From assembly GCA_050875145.1 (NCBI GenBank), contig JBNMLH010000005.1, positions 124,001 to 188,000 on the forward strand: a stretch of 64,000 nucleotides of DNA, read 5' to 3'. Below are positions 7,444-15,752 of this stretch, in pieces; positions within the stretch are counted from its first letter, which is position 1; every line of letters begins with the position of its first letter. Below the pieces are notes generated by a model. That model did not search any database. It saw only the letters and a list, made by a program, of their open reading frames with translations, and was not told the DNA's origin. The translations under genes were made by a program, and so were the position numbers. This DNA is from CAG-411 sp050875145 (GTDB taxonomy: Bacteria > Bacillota > Clostridia > Lachnospirales > Lachnospiraceae).

Positions 7444-8319
7444 CTATACATCTTTGGAATTGGTTTCATAGGCCTCATTGGTTATGATTTCGCTGTTTTT
7501 TTGCATCCTTTTGGTATAGGTATCATAATCACTAACTAAGATTCCCATGTAAAGCATATCTACAACAGCTAAATGGGTCGTTCTGGAGAAGATTGTATTT
7601 CCATAGAGAAATTGCTGATTGGAGGTTTCAATTAAAATATCCGCCTGTTGTGTTAGTGGAGTGTTTGTGAAATTGGTGATGACAAGAGTAGTGGCTTTCC
7701 TTTTTTTTGCCAGTTTCATAACATCTACCGTATTTTTAGAATAACCACTATAAGAAATACCAATGGCAACATCACCCTCATGCAGATTTCCAGCACTGAT
7801 TTTTTGTAAGTAGGCATCCTCGTAAATCCTGCAGGGGATGCCCAGATACAATAGTTTGGTCATTAAATCCGTTGCGGTTGTATTGGAATTTTCTACCGAG
7901 TAAATAACGAGCTGATTCGCATTTTTTATGGCTTCCACTGCCTTTTTCAGTTCTGTTTTGGAAATACGTTTTAAGGAATCCTCCAGCAATGCGATAGTAT
8001 TATGTATGATTTTTGATGGAACATCCTCAATGGTATCGTTTGGACTGATAGAAATTCCAAGGGGATTTGTATTTTGGGGCAGCAAATCTTTTTTTGCTCG
8101 TTGTGTAGCAAATGCCAGTTTTATTTCACGAAAACTATCATAGCCAATCGCTTTTAGAAAACGCATAACAGTAGGTTGACTTACGCCAGCTTGTTCTGCC
8201 AGCTCTGCAATTGTCATTTTTTCTATTTTATCATCATGCGCCAACATATAATCTGCCACTGCTTTTTCTGACTTGCGAAGAGAAGCATATTGTTCTTTGA
8301 TTTTCCATAATATCTGCAT
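7444..8319 (-). CDS. RpiR-family transcriptional regulator of the phosphonate locus
   Basis: The 291-residue product has an N-terminal HTH_6 domain (about residues 1-77; SQPTVMRFLKAIGYDSFREIK is the recognition-helix region) and a C-terminal SIS domain (about 110-250; IGISYSGYSKNTVDVM contains the phosphosugar-site Ser/Thr loop). RpiR proteins usually sense phosphorylated sugars. Here the gene stands directly upstream of and on the same strand as the 2-AEP transport and phnWX genes, which suggests a phosphonate or phosphonoacetaldehyde-related ligand. That ligand is inferred only from position. Its own terminator separates it from phnT. Confidence 0.88.
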   Translation of the reverse strand: MQILWKIKEQYASLRKSEKAVADYMLAHDDKIEKMTIAELAEQAGVSQPTVMRFLKAIGYDSFREIKLAFATQRAKKDLLPQNTNPLGISISPNDTIEDVPSKIIHNTIALLEDSLKRISKTELKKAVEAIKNANQLVIYSVENSNTTATDLMTKLLYLGIPCRIYEDAYLQKISAGNLHEGDVAIGISYSGYSKNTVDVMKLAKKRKATTLVITNFTNTPLTQQADILIETSNQQFLYGNTIFSRTTHLAVVDMLYMGILVSDYDTYTKRMQKNSEIITNEAYETNSKDV

Positions 8320-8344
8320 ATAGCAAGGTACCTGCCTTTCAAAA

Positions 8345-8447
8345 TTTATTGTGGTGTGCCTAAGAGTGTTCTTACACGTTACTAAAAATTTTAGCCATTT
8401 GGTATATTTGACATTTTGCGAATGACACTCTCTGAACAGCTACAACA
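8345..8447. repeat. Second copy, shortened, of the palindromic element seen at 3626
   Basis: Read on the minus strand, this starts GTAGCTGTTCAGAGAGTGTC and continues through CAAAATG and AATGGCTAAAA, matching the left 50 bp of the 3626 element. It then closes with an inverted copy of its own end (ACACTC near 8360). It lacks the inner GAGCAAGCTC palindrome. It lies just upstream of the rpiR-type gene. Confidence 0.65.
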
Positions 8448-8707
8448 TTATTATATAAAACTTTCGTGTAAAAAAACTACATATTTTTCAAAAGGTTAAA
8501 ACCAATGTATGTAAAATTTTATTTTACATTTGTTTTTTGGGGGGAAGGATAATTATTACACAATAGGTAAGTGCAGGGAAAAAATTCGCAATCTGCCCCA
8601 AAACCGGGCTACTTACTTTCATACGGTTAGGTTGATAAATGTCTATAATTCTTAGCAAGCGAGCTTGCATGAATCATAGATGTTTGCCAACACTTTCATA
8701 GTAAAAT
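8448..8707. other. Gene-free stretch with an imperfect palindrome
   Basis: There is no credible gene. Bases 8448-8580 are AT-rich and probably hold the rpiR promoter region. Bases 8631-8694 form an imperfect inverted repeat of about 30 bp per arm, centred on the exact palindromic core GCAAGCGAGCTTGC (8656-8670). The core resembles the centres of the elements at 3765 and 40370. Confidence 0.55.
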
Positions 8708-8751
8708 AAGCATTAAAAGTTCTTTGTATTCCAAAAGAACTTTTAATGCTT
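8704..8751 (-). terminator. Terminator after the SpoIIQ-like gene
   Basis: A perfect 18-bp stem (8708-8725 with 8734-8751) with an 8-nt loop is followed on the minus strand by ATTTTACT. It lies about 30 bp beyond the stop of the minus-strand LytM-domain gene. Confidence 0.75.
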
Positions 8752-8780
8752 GAAAAATGCTTTAAACTGGCTCTTGTGAT

Positions 8781-9587
8781 TTATTTTAGCATCAAAAGAG
8801 GATTTACACTGTCTTTTTCCTCTTTAATCTGGAAGTAAAGATTACAGCCTTCTTTTTTGTAGTATTTGGTTGGTTTAGCTAAGGTTGCAATGACAGTGCC
8901 TTCCTTTATGGTATCTCCTTCTGCTACTTTTGGATTATCCAATTGACCGTAAATATAAGTATAATCTCCAGATACGGCGGTTATCGTAAGACCTGTTTCG
9001 CTGTTTCGTTTTACTTTGGTAATCTGGCAGTCGCAGGCACTTTTTACTTCATCTCCAACTTTTCCCGCAATGACGATGGAAGGGTTACATTTGTATTGAC
9101 CAAGTGTTGAAAAATAAATTGGTTTGTCCATGCTGTAAGTCAATAAAATATCTCCACTAATTGGCCAAGTAAGACCCTGGTTTTGATCTTCGGTATTGAT
9201 AACAGAAACGGTAGTATCCTCATTTTTTTCTGTTTTTTTGTCTGTAGTATTTTTTTTCTGTATTGGAGCTTCTGAAGTTTCAGCAGTGATAGAAGCATCT
9301 GATTTTGGCTTTTTAATGTCGCTGGCAGTACTTGAATCATTTTGAATTTGTGCTACATCTACTGCACGATCTTCTTCTTGTAGTGCTGCATAGTTATGTT
9401 GGGCTGCCTCTGTTGTTTCTGGTGCAGTGGTTGATGTTACCGTAGCGTATTTTTCTGTTTCTTTTTCTTGATTTTGAATACTCTTTTGCACACCTACAAC
9501 AGACAAAATAGCGAATAGGCATAGGAAACATGCAATATAAAATCCTTTTTGCGTATAAAATTTCTTGTTGTGGTTCTGATAATTCAT
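8781..9587 (-). CDS. SpoIIQ-like membrane protein with a degenerate LytM (M23) domain
   Basis: The product is 268 residues from the ATG at 9587; the GGAGG ribosome site 8 nt upstream overlaps an earlier in-frame ATG that is therefore unlikely. A membrane helix (about residues 17-35) is followed by a long Thr/Glu/Lys-rich linker and a LytM fold (about 140-268). The zinc and catalytic positions are lost: where active enzymes have HxxxD there is CNPSIVI, YAH is replaced by IYGQL, and the final HxH by YFQI. This is typical of SpoIIQ, which pairs with SpoIIIAH across the forespore membranes as a structural rather than hydrolytic protein. The assignment to sporulation is by architecture. Confidence 0.75.
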   Translation of the reverse strand: MNYQNHNKKFYTQKGFYIACFLCLFAILSVVGVQKSIQNQEKETEKYATVTSTTAPETTEAAQHNYAALQEEDRAVDVAQIQNDSSTASDIKKPKSDASITAETSEAPIQKKNTTDKKTEKNEDTTVSVINTEDQNQGLTWPISGDILLTYSMDKPIYFSTLGQYKCNPSIVIAGKVGDEVKSACDCQITKVKRNSETGLTITAVSGDYTYIYGQLDNPKVAEGDTIKEGTVIATLAKPTKYYKKEGCNLYFQIKEEKDSVNPLLMLK

Positions 9588-9882
9588 ATACAAATCCTCC
9601 ATTTCTGTATCATAGTGGTAAATGTTCAGCCGTCAGCTAAAATTACTTTTTGTGTGTAATTTAACGTTTCGTGGTTGACTTAGCTGCTGATACCTTTCAT
9701 TCTAGACATAGTCTTGCCTGTTTTTTGGAAAATATACTTGCTATAAAAAATAAAAAAAATTATAATGAGCATACAAAGAAAATTGCATTGGAAATGTATA
9801 GTTTCCTTCTATTTTGCCTATAGATAGAAGGAAAAAGATGGTTTATTACAGAACGTATTATAAAAAGAAGGGATGATTTCGC

Positions 9883-10434
9883 ATGAAAAAGAAAGCGTTG
9901 ATTTTTTTAGCAGAGGGATTTGAAGAGGTAGAGGCTTTAACGGTTGTGGATATGCTTCGTAGAGCAGATATTGAATTAAAAATGGTATCTATTACTGGTA
10001 ATAAAAAAGTAACAGGTTCCCATGGCATTGCTGTAGAAGCAGATGTGTTGTTTGCGGAAGCGGATGTTGCAGAGTCGGATGCATACATTTTACCAGGGGG
10101 AATGCCAGGAACAAGAAATTTGGAGGCATGTGCACCGTTGATTGACGTATTAAATCAGGCAAATGAAAAAGGAAAACTTCTATGTGCTATTTGTGCAGCA
10201 CCATTAGTATTAGGTGTAAATCACTTATTAGAAGGAAAGAGAGCAAGTTGCTATCCGGGATTTGAAAAAGATTTACGTGGCGCATTGGTTTCTTATGATC
10301 CGGTATCAAAGCAAGATAATGTAATTACAAGCCGAGGAATGGGGACGGCGATTTCTTTTGCATCGGAGATTATCAAAACTTTGTTAGATGAAAAGACGGC
10401 AGAGGAGATTGAGAAATCTATTATTTATAAGTAA
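9883..10434 (+). CDS. DJ-1/PfpI family protein
   Basis: The 183-residue single-domain protein has a flavodoxin-like fold. The nucleophile elbow is CAICAAPLVLG (Cys104), with the conserved Glu in AEGFEEVEA (about 15) and an adjacent GGMPG loop. These place it in the DJ-1/YajL branch, proposed to act as a chaperone, glyoxalase or protein/nucleotide deglycase in stress. Activity cannot be settled from sequence. AAGGGATG lies upstream of the ATG. It is a single gene with no obvious partner. Confidence 0.9.
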   Translation: MKKKALIFLAEGFEEVEALTVVDMLRRADIELKMVSITGNKKVTGSHGIAVEADVLFAEADVAESDAYILPGGMPGTRNLEACAPLIDVLNQANEKGKLLCAICAAPLVLGVNHLLEGKRASCYPGFEKDLRGALVSYDPVSKQDNVITSRGMGTAISFASEIIKTLLDEKTAEEIEKSIIYK

Positions 10435-10666
10435 TTGTTTAATACAGTGGTAGTCTGTTTTTAATAGGTTATAAAAAGTGTGTTGTATTGAAGTAAAATT
10501 AAATAAGGTGTTTGTATAGAGGAATTATTTTCTTGACATAAGTAGAATACTATCTTAGGCAAGGATAAATGAAAGGTAATTCATTTGTTTGGGGAGATGG
10601 AATTGTATTGTTGGAAAATAGTTCCTTTTTTAAAATAAGTATTTTGTATGAATAGGTAAGACATTT

Positions 10667-10831
10667 TAACACTATCAAGAAAGTCCCCCACTTCTATTGT
10701 GTAGAGCAATAAGTGGTGGGTGGGGACTTACTTGTATCAGGAGGGGGGAGAAGTCCCTTCTGATATCTGCGATAGCAGCTAATAGTGTTATGAGCAAGTA
10801 GCAGAGCGGATTGCGAATATCCACTTGACAG
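10667..10831 (+). ncRNA. Copy 1 of a 165-nt multi-hairpin element (candidate structured RNA)
   Basis: The closing stem TAACACTA (10667-10674) pairs with TAGTGTTA (10783-10790). Inside are a long hairpin (AAGTCCCC...GGGGACTT, about 10680-10730), a second hairpin (TATCAGGAGGG with CCCTTCTGATA, about 10734-10764) and a small CTGC-GATA-GCAG hairpin. A 3' tail follows with AGCGGAT...ATCCACT. It matches copy 2 at 48465-48629 in length and order. Hairpin 2 tolerates base changes that keep pairing (G-C to G-U, G-U to A-U). Whether it is transcribed is inferred. Confidence 0.55.
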
Positions 10832-10915
10832 CAATAAAGTTGAGAAAAAAATGTTGAAAGAATGTCAAAAATATTACAAAAATTTGATAAATATTACAAA
10901 ATTAGGAATAAAATA

Positions 10916-10944
10916 TTGAAAAATATGTAGTGCTATGCTAAACT
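10916..10944 (+). promoter_or_regulatory. Promoter of the starch-binding protease gene, with direct repeats upstream
   Basis: TTGAAA and TAAACT are separated by 17 bp and end 44 bp before the start codon. Two direct copies of AAATATTACAAAA lie just upstream, spaced about two helical turns (about 10869 and 10889), and could be an operator. Confidence 0.6.
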
Positions 10945-10988
10945 ATCGCCGGATATATACAAAATAAATTTATAAGGAGACGGAGTTT

Positions 10989-13900
10989 ATGAAGAAAAAA
11001 GGAAAAGTACTTGCGTTACTTCTTGCCACTGCTATAGTTGGAACATCTTTTGATGGTAGCAGTCTTGTTGGATATGCCAAGACAACAAGTAAAGCAAAAG
11101 AATCAGAAGCTTCAGATTCTTCTAAGCAGGAATCTGTTGTAGCACCAAATGGTATGTATACTGATCCGACAGACAAGGAACATGCAACTGGAGATTCGAA
11201 GAAATTGGAGGAAAGGCAGCAGAAGCTAGAAAAACAGATAACTTCGGATATAAAAACAGATGATGTCGATAAGGAACAGTCATTTCCGGCTGCAGTGGAT
11301 AATAGTACGAATGAGAATGCAAAATATTTTCCAGCAATTGGGAATCAGGGACTTATTGGTTCATGTGCATATTGGGCGGACTATTATTATGCTGGAACTT
11401 ATCAATATAATAAATTTATGGGGACTGCAGCATCAGAAAGCACTACATTTTCGCCAAGATGGTATTATATCAATGGGGAATTTGCTTCAGATGACCAGAT
11501 TCACTTTGGAATGACCATTGATCGTTGTCCTATTGATACATTTGATACATTGGATGGAAGTGAATTTCCGGCAGATTGTGAGAGTGACTGGTTAAAGGCA
11601 CAGTCTATATCTGCTACTGGTGAAGGGTGCTATTATGTTGGCAAGTACCTGATTAACCAATGGAAGGAATATTTAACAGAAGGAAATGTGTTCAGTGTTA
11701 CTACATTTCCATATTGGTACAATTATATGAATATAGATGGGGATTTATGTAGTGAAAATAAAAAGTTTGATGGAGAACAAGCAGTGGTTGCTGATATGGG
11801 TATGGATGGTTCAGATTCAGGATTACATGCTATTACTGTAGTAGGATATGATGATGATATTGAATTGGATCTAAATGGAGATGGTGTTATTGAAGACGGG
11901 GAAAAGGGTGCTTTTAAAATTGCCAATTCCTGGGGAACATCGTGGGGAAATGATGGTTATATGTGGATTGCATACGATGCTCTAAACGGTTCATCAAATT
12001 ATATTTCTACTCCCAAAGAATATAGACGAAAAAGAGCTGTTACGGGTTCCTGTGTATTTAGAATGGAGACACAGGAAAAGAAGGATACACCAAGATATTA
12101 TGTTACTGTTACTGCAGAAAGTGATAAATCTGGGTTAGCCATTCGATTGAATGATTTAAATGAAGAATTTTGTCGTACTTCAAGAAGTAGTTATTATCAA
12201 AAAAACTATGCAGGAGCATCATCTGGGGTTGTTGAGTTTAGCCAGACTGCTGCAATATCTTCTCTTGAAAATTTAGATTATATTACCGTTATGAATGAAT
12301 CGCAAAATAGCGACATTACGGTAAAGGATGTACAAGTCGTAGATACAGTTAAAAAGGTTACTTATGATTTGTTAGATAGTACAGTTGTATTGAATTCTGA
12401 AAATAGTGAATTGAAGTTACAATATCATAATAAAACATATCCGATTGCGCCGTACTTTTCTGAATTTTCTTTGCAGAATGACAGTAGTCAGGCAATGGTA
12501 AAAGGAAAAGTAACAGCTATAGATACGGCAGGACAGATTACTTATAAGGCTTCTTATACCTGTGAAGATCAGAAAGATGCTGGTACGATTACCGTAAGTT
12601 CTAATGGAAATTTTACTTTTATACCTGAAAAATATGGAACATATAGGGTAAAGGTGGTAGCCACTGATTCAAAAGGAAATGTGTCAAAACGAGAGAAAAC
12701 GGTGGTTGTAGAAGATACAAGATTGGATAAGTTGGAATTTACTTCTTCTGTCGCCTCGCCCGTTGCTTATGTTAAAGCTGGTGATGTTACATTAACTGCA
12801 AATGCAAGGTTTGGAAGCGGTTCTTATTCTTATCGTTTTGGAGTACTTCATTCTGCAAAAGAATATTATGCAAATGAACAGTTTAATTCTGTTAATCATA
12901 TTACGTTAAAGGAATTAATTGATAAAACAGTTTTTTCAGATGATGGTCTTATTTTATTTGTTGATGTAAAGGACAATAAGACGAATGAGATTGTTCGAAA
13001 GAATATTAAAAATTATGTTGTTACTGGAGGAAAGATTGCTGGTATTCAGGTAAAATCAAAGGATAATTCTTTTGAAGCTGGAAAACCACTTACACTGTCT
13101 GTTAAATTAAAGGATCATGGGAAAATTGAAAATTGCAGTTGCTATTTTAATATAGTATTAAATGACGTAATTATAAAACAGATAGATGCAAGTTCCATTT
13201 CAGATACAGAAATGTCTGTTGAGTGGACGCCAACAAGTACTGGAACATATAGGTTTAGTGCTGTTGTAAGCGGTTTGATTGGCTCTTTTAAAGTGGCAAG
13301 AAAAACGGTTCAGATTAAAAATGCAACAATACCGACAGCGACACCAACAGGGAATACAGCAACGGTATACTATAAAAATAATAATTTTTCTAATGCGTAT
13401 ATTCACTATAAAGTGGGAAATGGTGGATGGACAAATGTTCCAGGTATAAAGATGTCCACAAGTGACCGTTCGGATCATACTTGGATGTATACTATTGATT
13501 TGGGAACGAATGATACGGCAACAGTATGTTTTAATAATGGAAGTGGTAATTGGGATAGTAAAAATGGAGCAAATTACACAGTCAAAGCTGGAAAATATGG
13601 AATTTCTAATGAACAGGTGTATGAGTTACCACAGGTGACAGCGACACCAATTACAACACCGACTATAACGCCGACAGTGACACCAACTATAACACCGACT
13701 ACAACGCCAACGGTAACGCCAACTACAACACCGACAGTAACACCAACAATAGCACCAACGCAGGAAACAAATGTATATTTTGACAATACAAATGCAAAAT
13801 GGAATAATGTGTATGCTTATGTGTGGACAGATGGTGCTTCGGCTGATGTACTTGACACGACAAAGGTTGCAGATGATATTTATAAGGTGTCAGTACCAAG

Positions 13901-15614
13901 TAAGTATAAAAAGATTATTTTTAAGAATACAAGTAGTGGATGGGATAAGCAGACAGTTGATCTTTTAATACCAACTGATTCTAACAATTGTTGGAAGCCA
14001 AATGGAAGTTCCAATAAGTCATCAGGAAACTGGTATGCATATCGAGAGCAAAATGAATTTTCTGTTGATGTAGTTCTTTATGGAAAAAAGGGAAATGTTA
14101 GTGCGAAAGCAGTAGTGTCTAATGGTACTGCACCATATACATTCTCCTTTGTGGATAGCAAGGATGGAGAGGTACGTACTCCTATTAAAGGAGATACCCC
14201 TTATGATTATTATTATCATACCTTGTCTGCATATTTTGGGGGTCATTATGGAACAACAGTGACTGTCACAGATGCAGAAGGTAAAGTGGCTACTGCAACG
14301 GCCTCTATACAAATTGATCCTTTATGTATCACAGCTATTACCCCAGATGTGACACCAGGAATTGTAGGACAAAAGGTTTCTTTCCATGCAACTTATGAAA
14401 ATGAATTTTTCTATAAATTTCCGAATACAGGAACTTGGACTATTAAGGATGCCAAGGGAAATATTGTTAGCAATAGTTTTGAGTTTACACCTGAATTTCC
14501 AGGTACCTATTATGTAACATATACGTTGACAGATGCAGCACCAGAGACTGCAACAAAGACAATTGAGTATACTGTAAAGGATAATAAGAGTAATTATGCT
14601 ACAGTGTACTATAACGGTTCATGGAACAATGCTTATATTCATTATTGTGTAAATAATAGAAGCTGGACAAATGTACCTGGAGTGGAAATGAAAAGCAGTG
14701 ACCGCTCAGATTATAAATGGATGTATACGATTGATTTGGAAGAGCAGACGGGAGTAACTCTTTGCTTTAACAATGGAAATGGAAGCTGGGATAGCAATAA
14801 TGGCAGTAATTACTCATTGGGCGTTGGAACATATGGTGTGAAAAACGGAAAGATTAATAAACTTGATGAAGTAGTACCAACACCAACTGTGATACCAACT
14901 ACAGTGCCAACAGCAAGTCCAACTACCGCACCAACAATAACACCAACTATAGTGCCAACAGCAACACCAGTAGAACAATCTTATGTGACGGTATCTTATA
15001 ATAATGCAGTGACAAATTGGTCTAATGTATATGCTTATGTATGGAATACAACACAGGACCCTATTGTATATACTCCAGCATATAAAAGTGGGAAAGAATA
15101 TGTGTTTAATATTACAGGAAAATATACATATATTATTTTCAAAAATACCAAAGATACTTGGGAGCAACAAACTGCGGATTTGAAACTTCCTGCATATACT
15201 ACTGATTATACAGACAAATGCTTTACACCAACTAGCGCACAGAGAGGTGCCAATGGAAGCTGGGGAAAATCGACGGTATTGAAGGAAAGAAACAGCATAG
15301 TGCCATCGGTTTTTGCAGCAAAGACTACCATTTCTGTAGATGATACGGTAAACTTTATTATGAAATCAGTATATGAAAATGGTAATTATAAAAACTCCCG
15401 TAGTTTACATTTTACTTATGAAGATGGAACAACAGAAACCCTTTATTCTTCGGAAGCAAATAGTTATACAGATATCTTTACTAAAACGGGAACCTATACG
15501 TATACAACTGATTGGAAACCTAAAAAGACAGGAAAGGTAATAGTTACCTATGAGGTAAGTATGTATGAGGAGCATGGTGAAGAGTCACAGCCGATTATAC
15601 TTATGGTGAAATAA
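10989..15614 (+). CDS. Secreted papain-like (C1) protease with two CBM25-like/CBM26-like starch-binding pairs
   Basis: The product is 1541 residues, with AAGGAGACGG before the ATG and a signal peptide at about 1-30. A C1-type peptidase domain spans about 100-355, with catalytic Cys126 (NQGLIGSCAYW), His280 (SGLHAITVVGYDDD) and Asn313 (IANSWGTSWG). A calcium-loop-like DLNGDGVIEDGE insert lies at about 294-305. Ig/PKD-like modules follow (about 480-780). Next come a CBM25-like domain (about 792-873), a Thr-Pro linker and a CBM26-like domain (about 925-1015). More Ig-like modules follow (1020-1200), then a second CBM25-like (about 1203-1287), a linker, a second CBM26-like (about 1331-1425) and a final Ig-like domain. 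The aromatic patterns (WTNVPG, NVYAYVW, IIFKNT) are those of starch-binding modules. No sortase motif is seen. A protease addressed to starch is an unusual combination. Confidence 0.85.
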   Translation: MKKKGKVLALLLATAIVGTSFDGSSLVGYAKTTSKAKESEASDSSKQESVVAPNGMYTDPTDKEHATGDSKKLEERQQKLEKQITSDIKTDDVDKEQSFPAAVDNSTNENAKYFPAIGNQGLIGSCAYWADYYYAGTYQYNKFMGTAASESTTFSPRWYYINGEFASDDQIHFGMTIDRCPIDTFDTLDGSEFPADCESDWLKAQSISATGEGCYYVGKYLINQWKEYLTEGNVFSVTTFPYWYNYMNIDGDLCSENKKFDGEQAVVADMGMDGSDSGLHAITVVGYDDDIELDLNGDGVIEDGEKGAFKIANSWGTSWGNDGYMWIAYDALNGSSNYISTPKEYRRKRAVTGSCVFRMETQEKKDTPRYYVTVTAESDKSGLAIRLNDLNEEFCRTSRSSYYQKNYAGASSGVVEFSQTAAISSLENLDYITVMNESQNSDITVKDVQVVDTVKKVTYDLLDSTVVLNSENSELKLQYHNKTYPIAPYFSEFSLQNDSSQAMVKGKVTAIDTAGQITYKASYTCEDQKDAGTITVSSNGNFTFIPEKYGTYRVKVVATDSKGNVSKREKTVVVEDTRLDKLEFTSSVASPVAYVKAGDVTLTANARFGSGSYSYRFGVLHSAKEYYANEQFNSVNHITLKELIDKTVFSDDGLILFVDVKDNKTNEIVRKNIKNYVVTGGKIAGIQVKSKDNSFEAGKPLTLSVKLKDHGKIENCSCYFNIVLNDVIIKQIDASSISDTEMSVEWTPTSTGTYRFSAVVSGLIGSFKVARKTVQIKNATIPTATPTGNTATVYYKNNNFSNAYIHYKVGNGGWTNVPGIKMSTSDRSDHTWMYTIDLGTNDTATVCFNNGSGNWDSKNGANYTVKAGKYGISNEQVYELPQVTATPITTPTITPTVTPTITPTTTPTVTPTTTPTVTPTIAPTQETNVYFDNTNAKWNNVYAYVWTDGASADVLDTTKVADDIYKVSVPSKYKKIIFKNTSSGWDKQTVDLLIPTDSNNCWKPNGSSNKSSGNWYAYREQNEFSVDVVLYGKKGNVSAKAVVSNGTAPYTFSFVDSKDGEVRTPIKGDTPYDYYYHTLSAYFGGHYGTTVTVTDAEGKVATATASIQIDPLCITAITPDVTPGIVGQKVSFHATYENEFFYKFPNTGTWTIKDAKGNIVSNSFEFTPEFPGTYYVTYTLTDAAPETATKTIEYTVKDNKSNYATVYYNGSWNNAYIHYCVNNRSWTNVPGVEMKSSDRSDYKWMYTIDLEEQTGVTLCFNNGNGSWDSNNGSNYSLGVGTYGVKNGKINKLDEVVPTPTVIPTTVPTASPTTAPTITPTIVPTATPVEQSYVTVSYNNAVTNWSNVYAYVWNTTQDPIVYTPAYKSGKEYVFNITGKYTYIIFKNTKDTWEQQTADLKLPAYTTDYTDKCFTPTSAQRGANGSWGKSTVLKERNSIVPSVFAAKTTISVDDTVNFIMKSVYENGNYKNSRSLHFTYEDGTTETLYSSEANSYTDIFTKTGTYTYTTDWKPKKTGKVIVTYEVSMYEEHGEESQPIILMVK

Positions 15615-15677
15615 AAAGCTTATGTGTCAATTATATTTGAATATAAGTTTAAACTAAAAATGATTGGAAGTAATTAA

Positions 15678-15735
15678 AACACCTCTCCTGACAGCAGATT
15701 AATATGCTTGTCAGGAGAGGTGTTTGTTGTTTTTA
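15678..15735. terminator. Bidirectional terminator between convergent protease genes
   Basis: A perfect 16-bp stem (15678-15693 with 15709-15724) with a 15-nt loop is followed on the plus strand by TGTTGTTTTT. It lies between the stops of two convergent genes and can serve both. Confidence 0.8.
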
Positions 15736-15752
15736 CATACTATGTAGCAGTT

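Noticed and set aside
13574..13786. Minus-strand frame rich in Val-Gly repeats
   Set aside because: It is the antisense shadow of the Thr-Pro linker in the protease gene. The same holds for Val-Gly-rich frames at 16198, 33145 and 35957.
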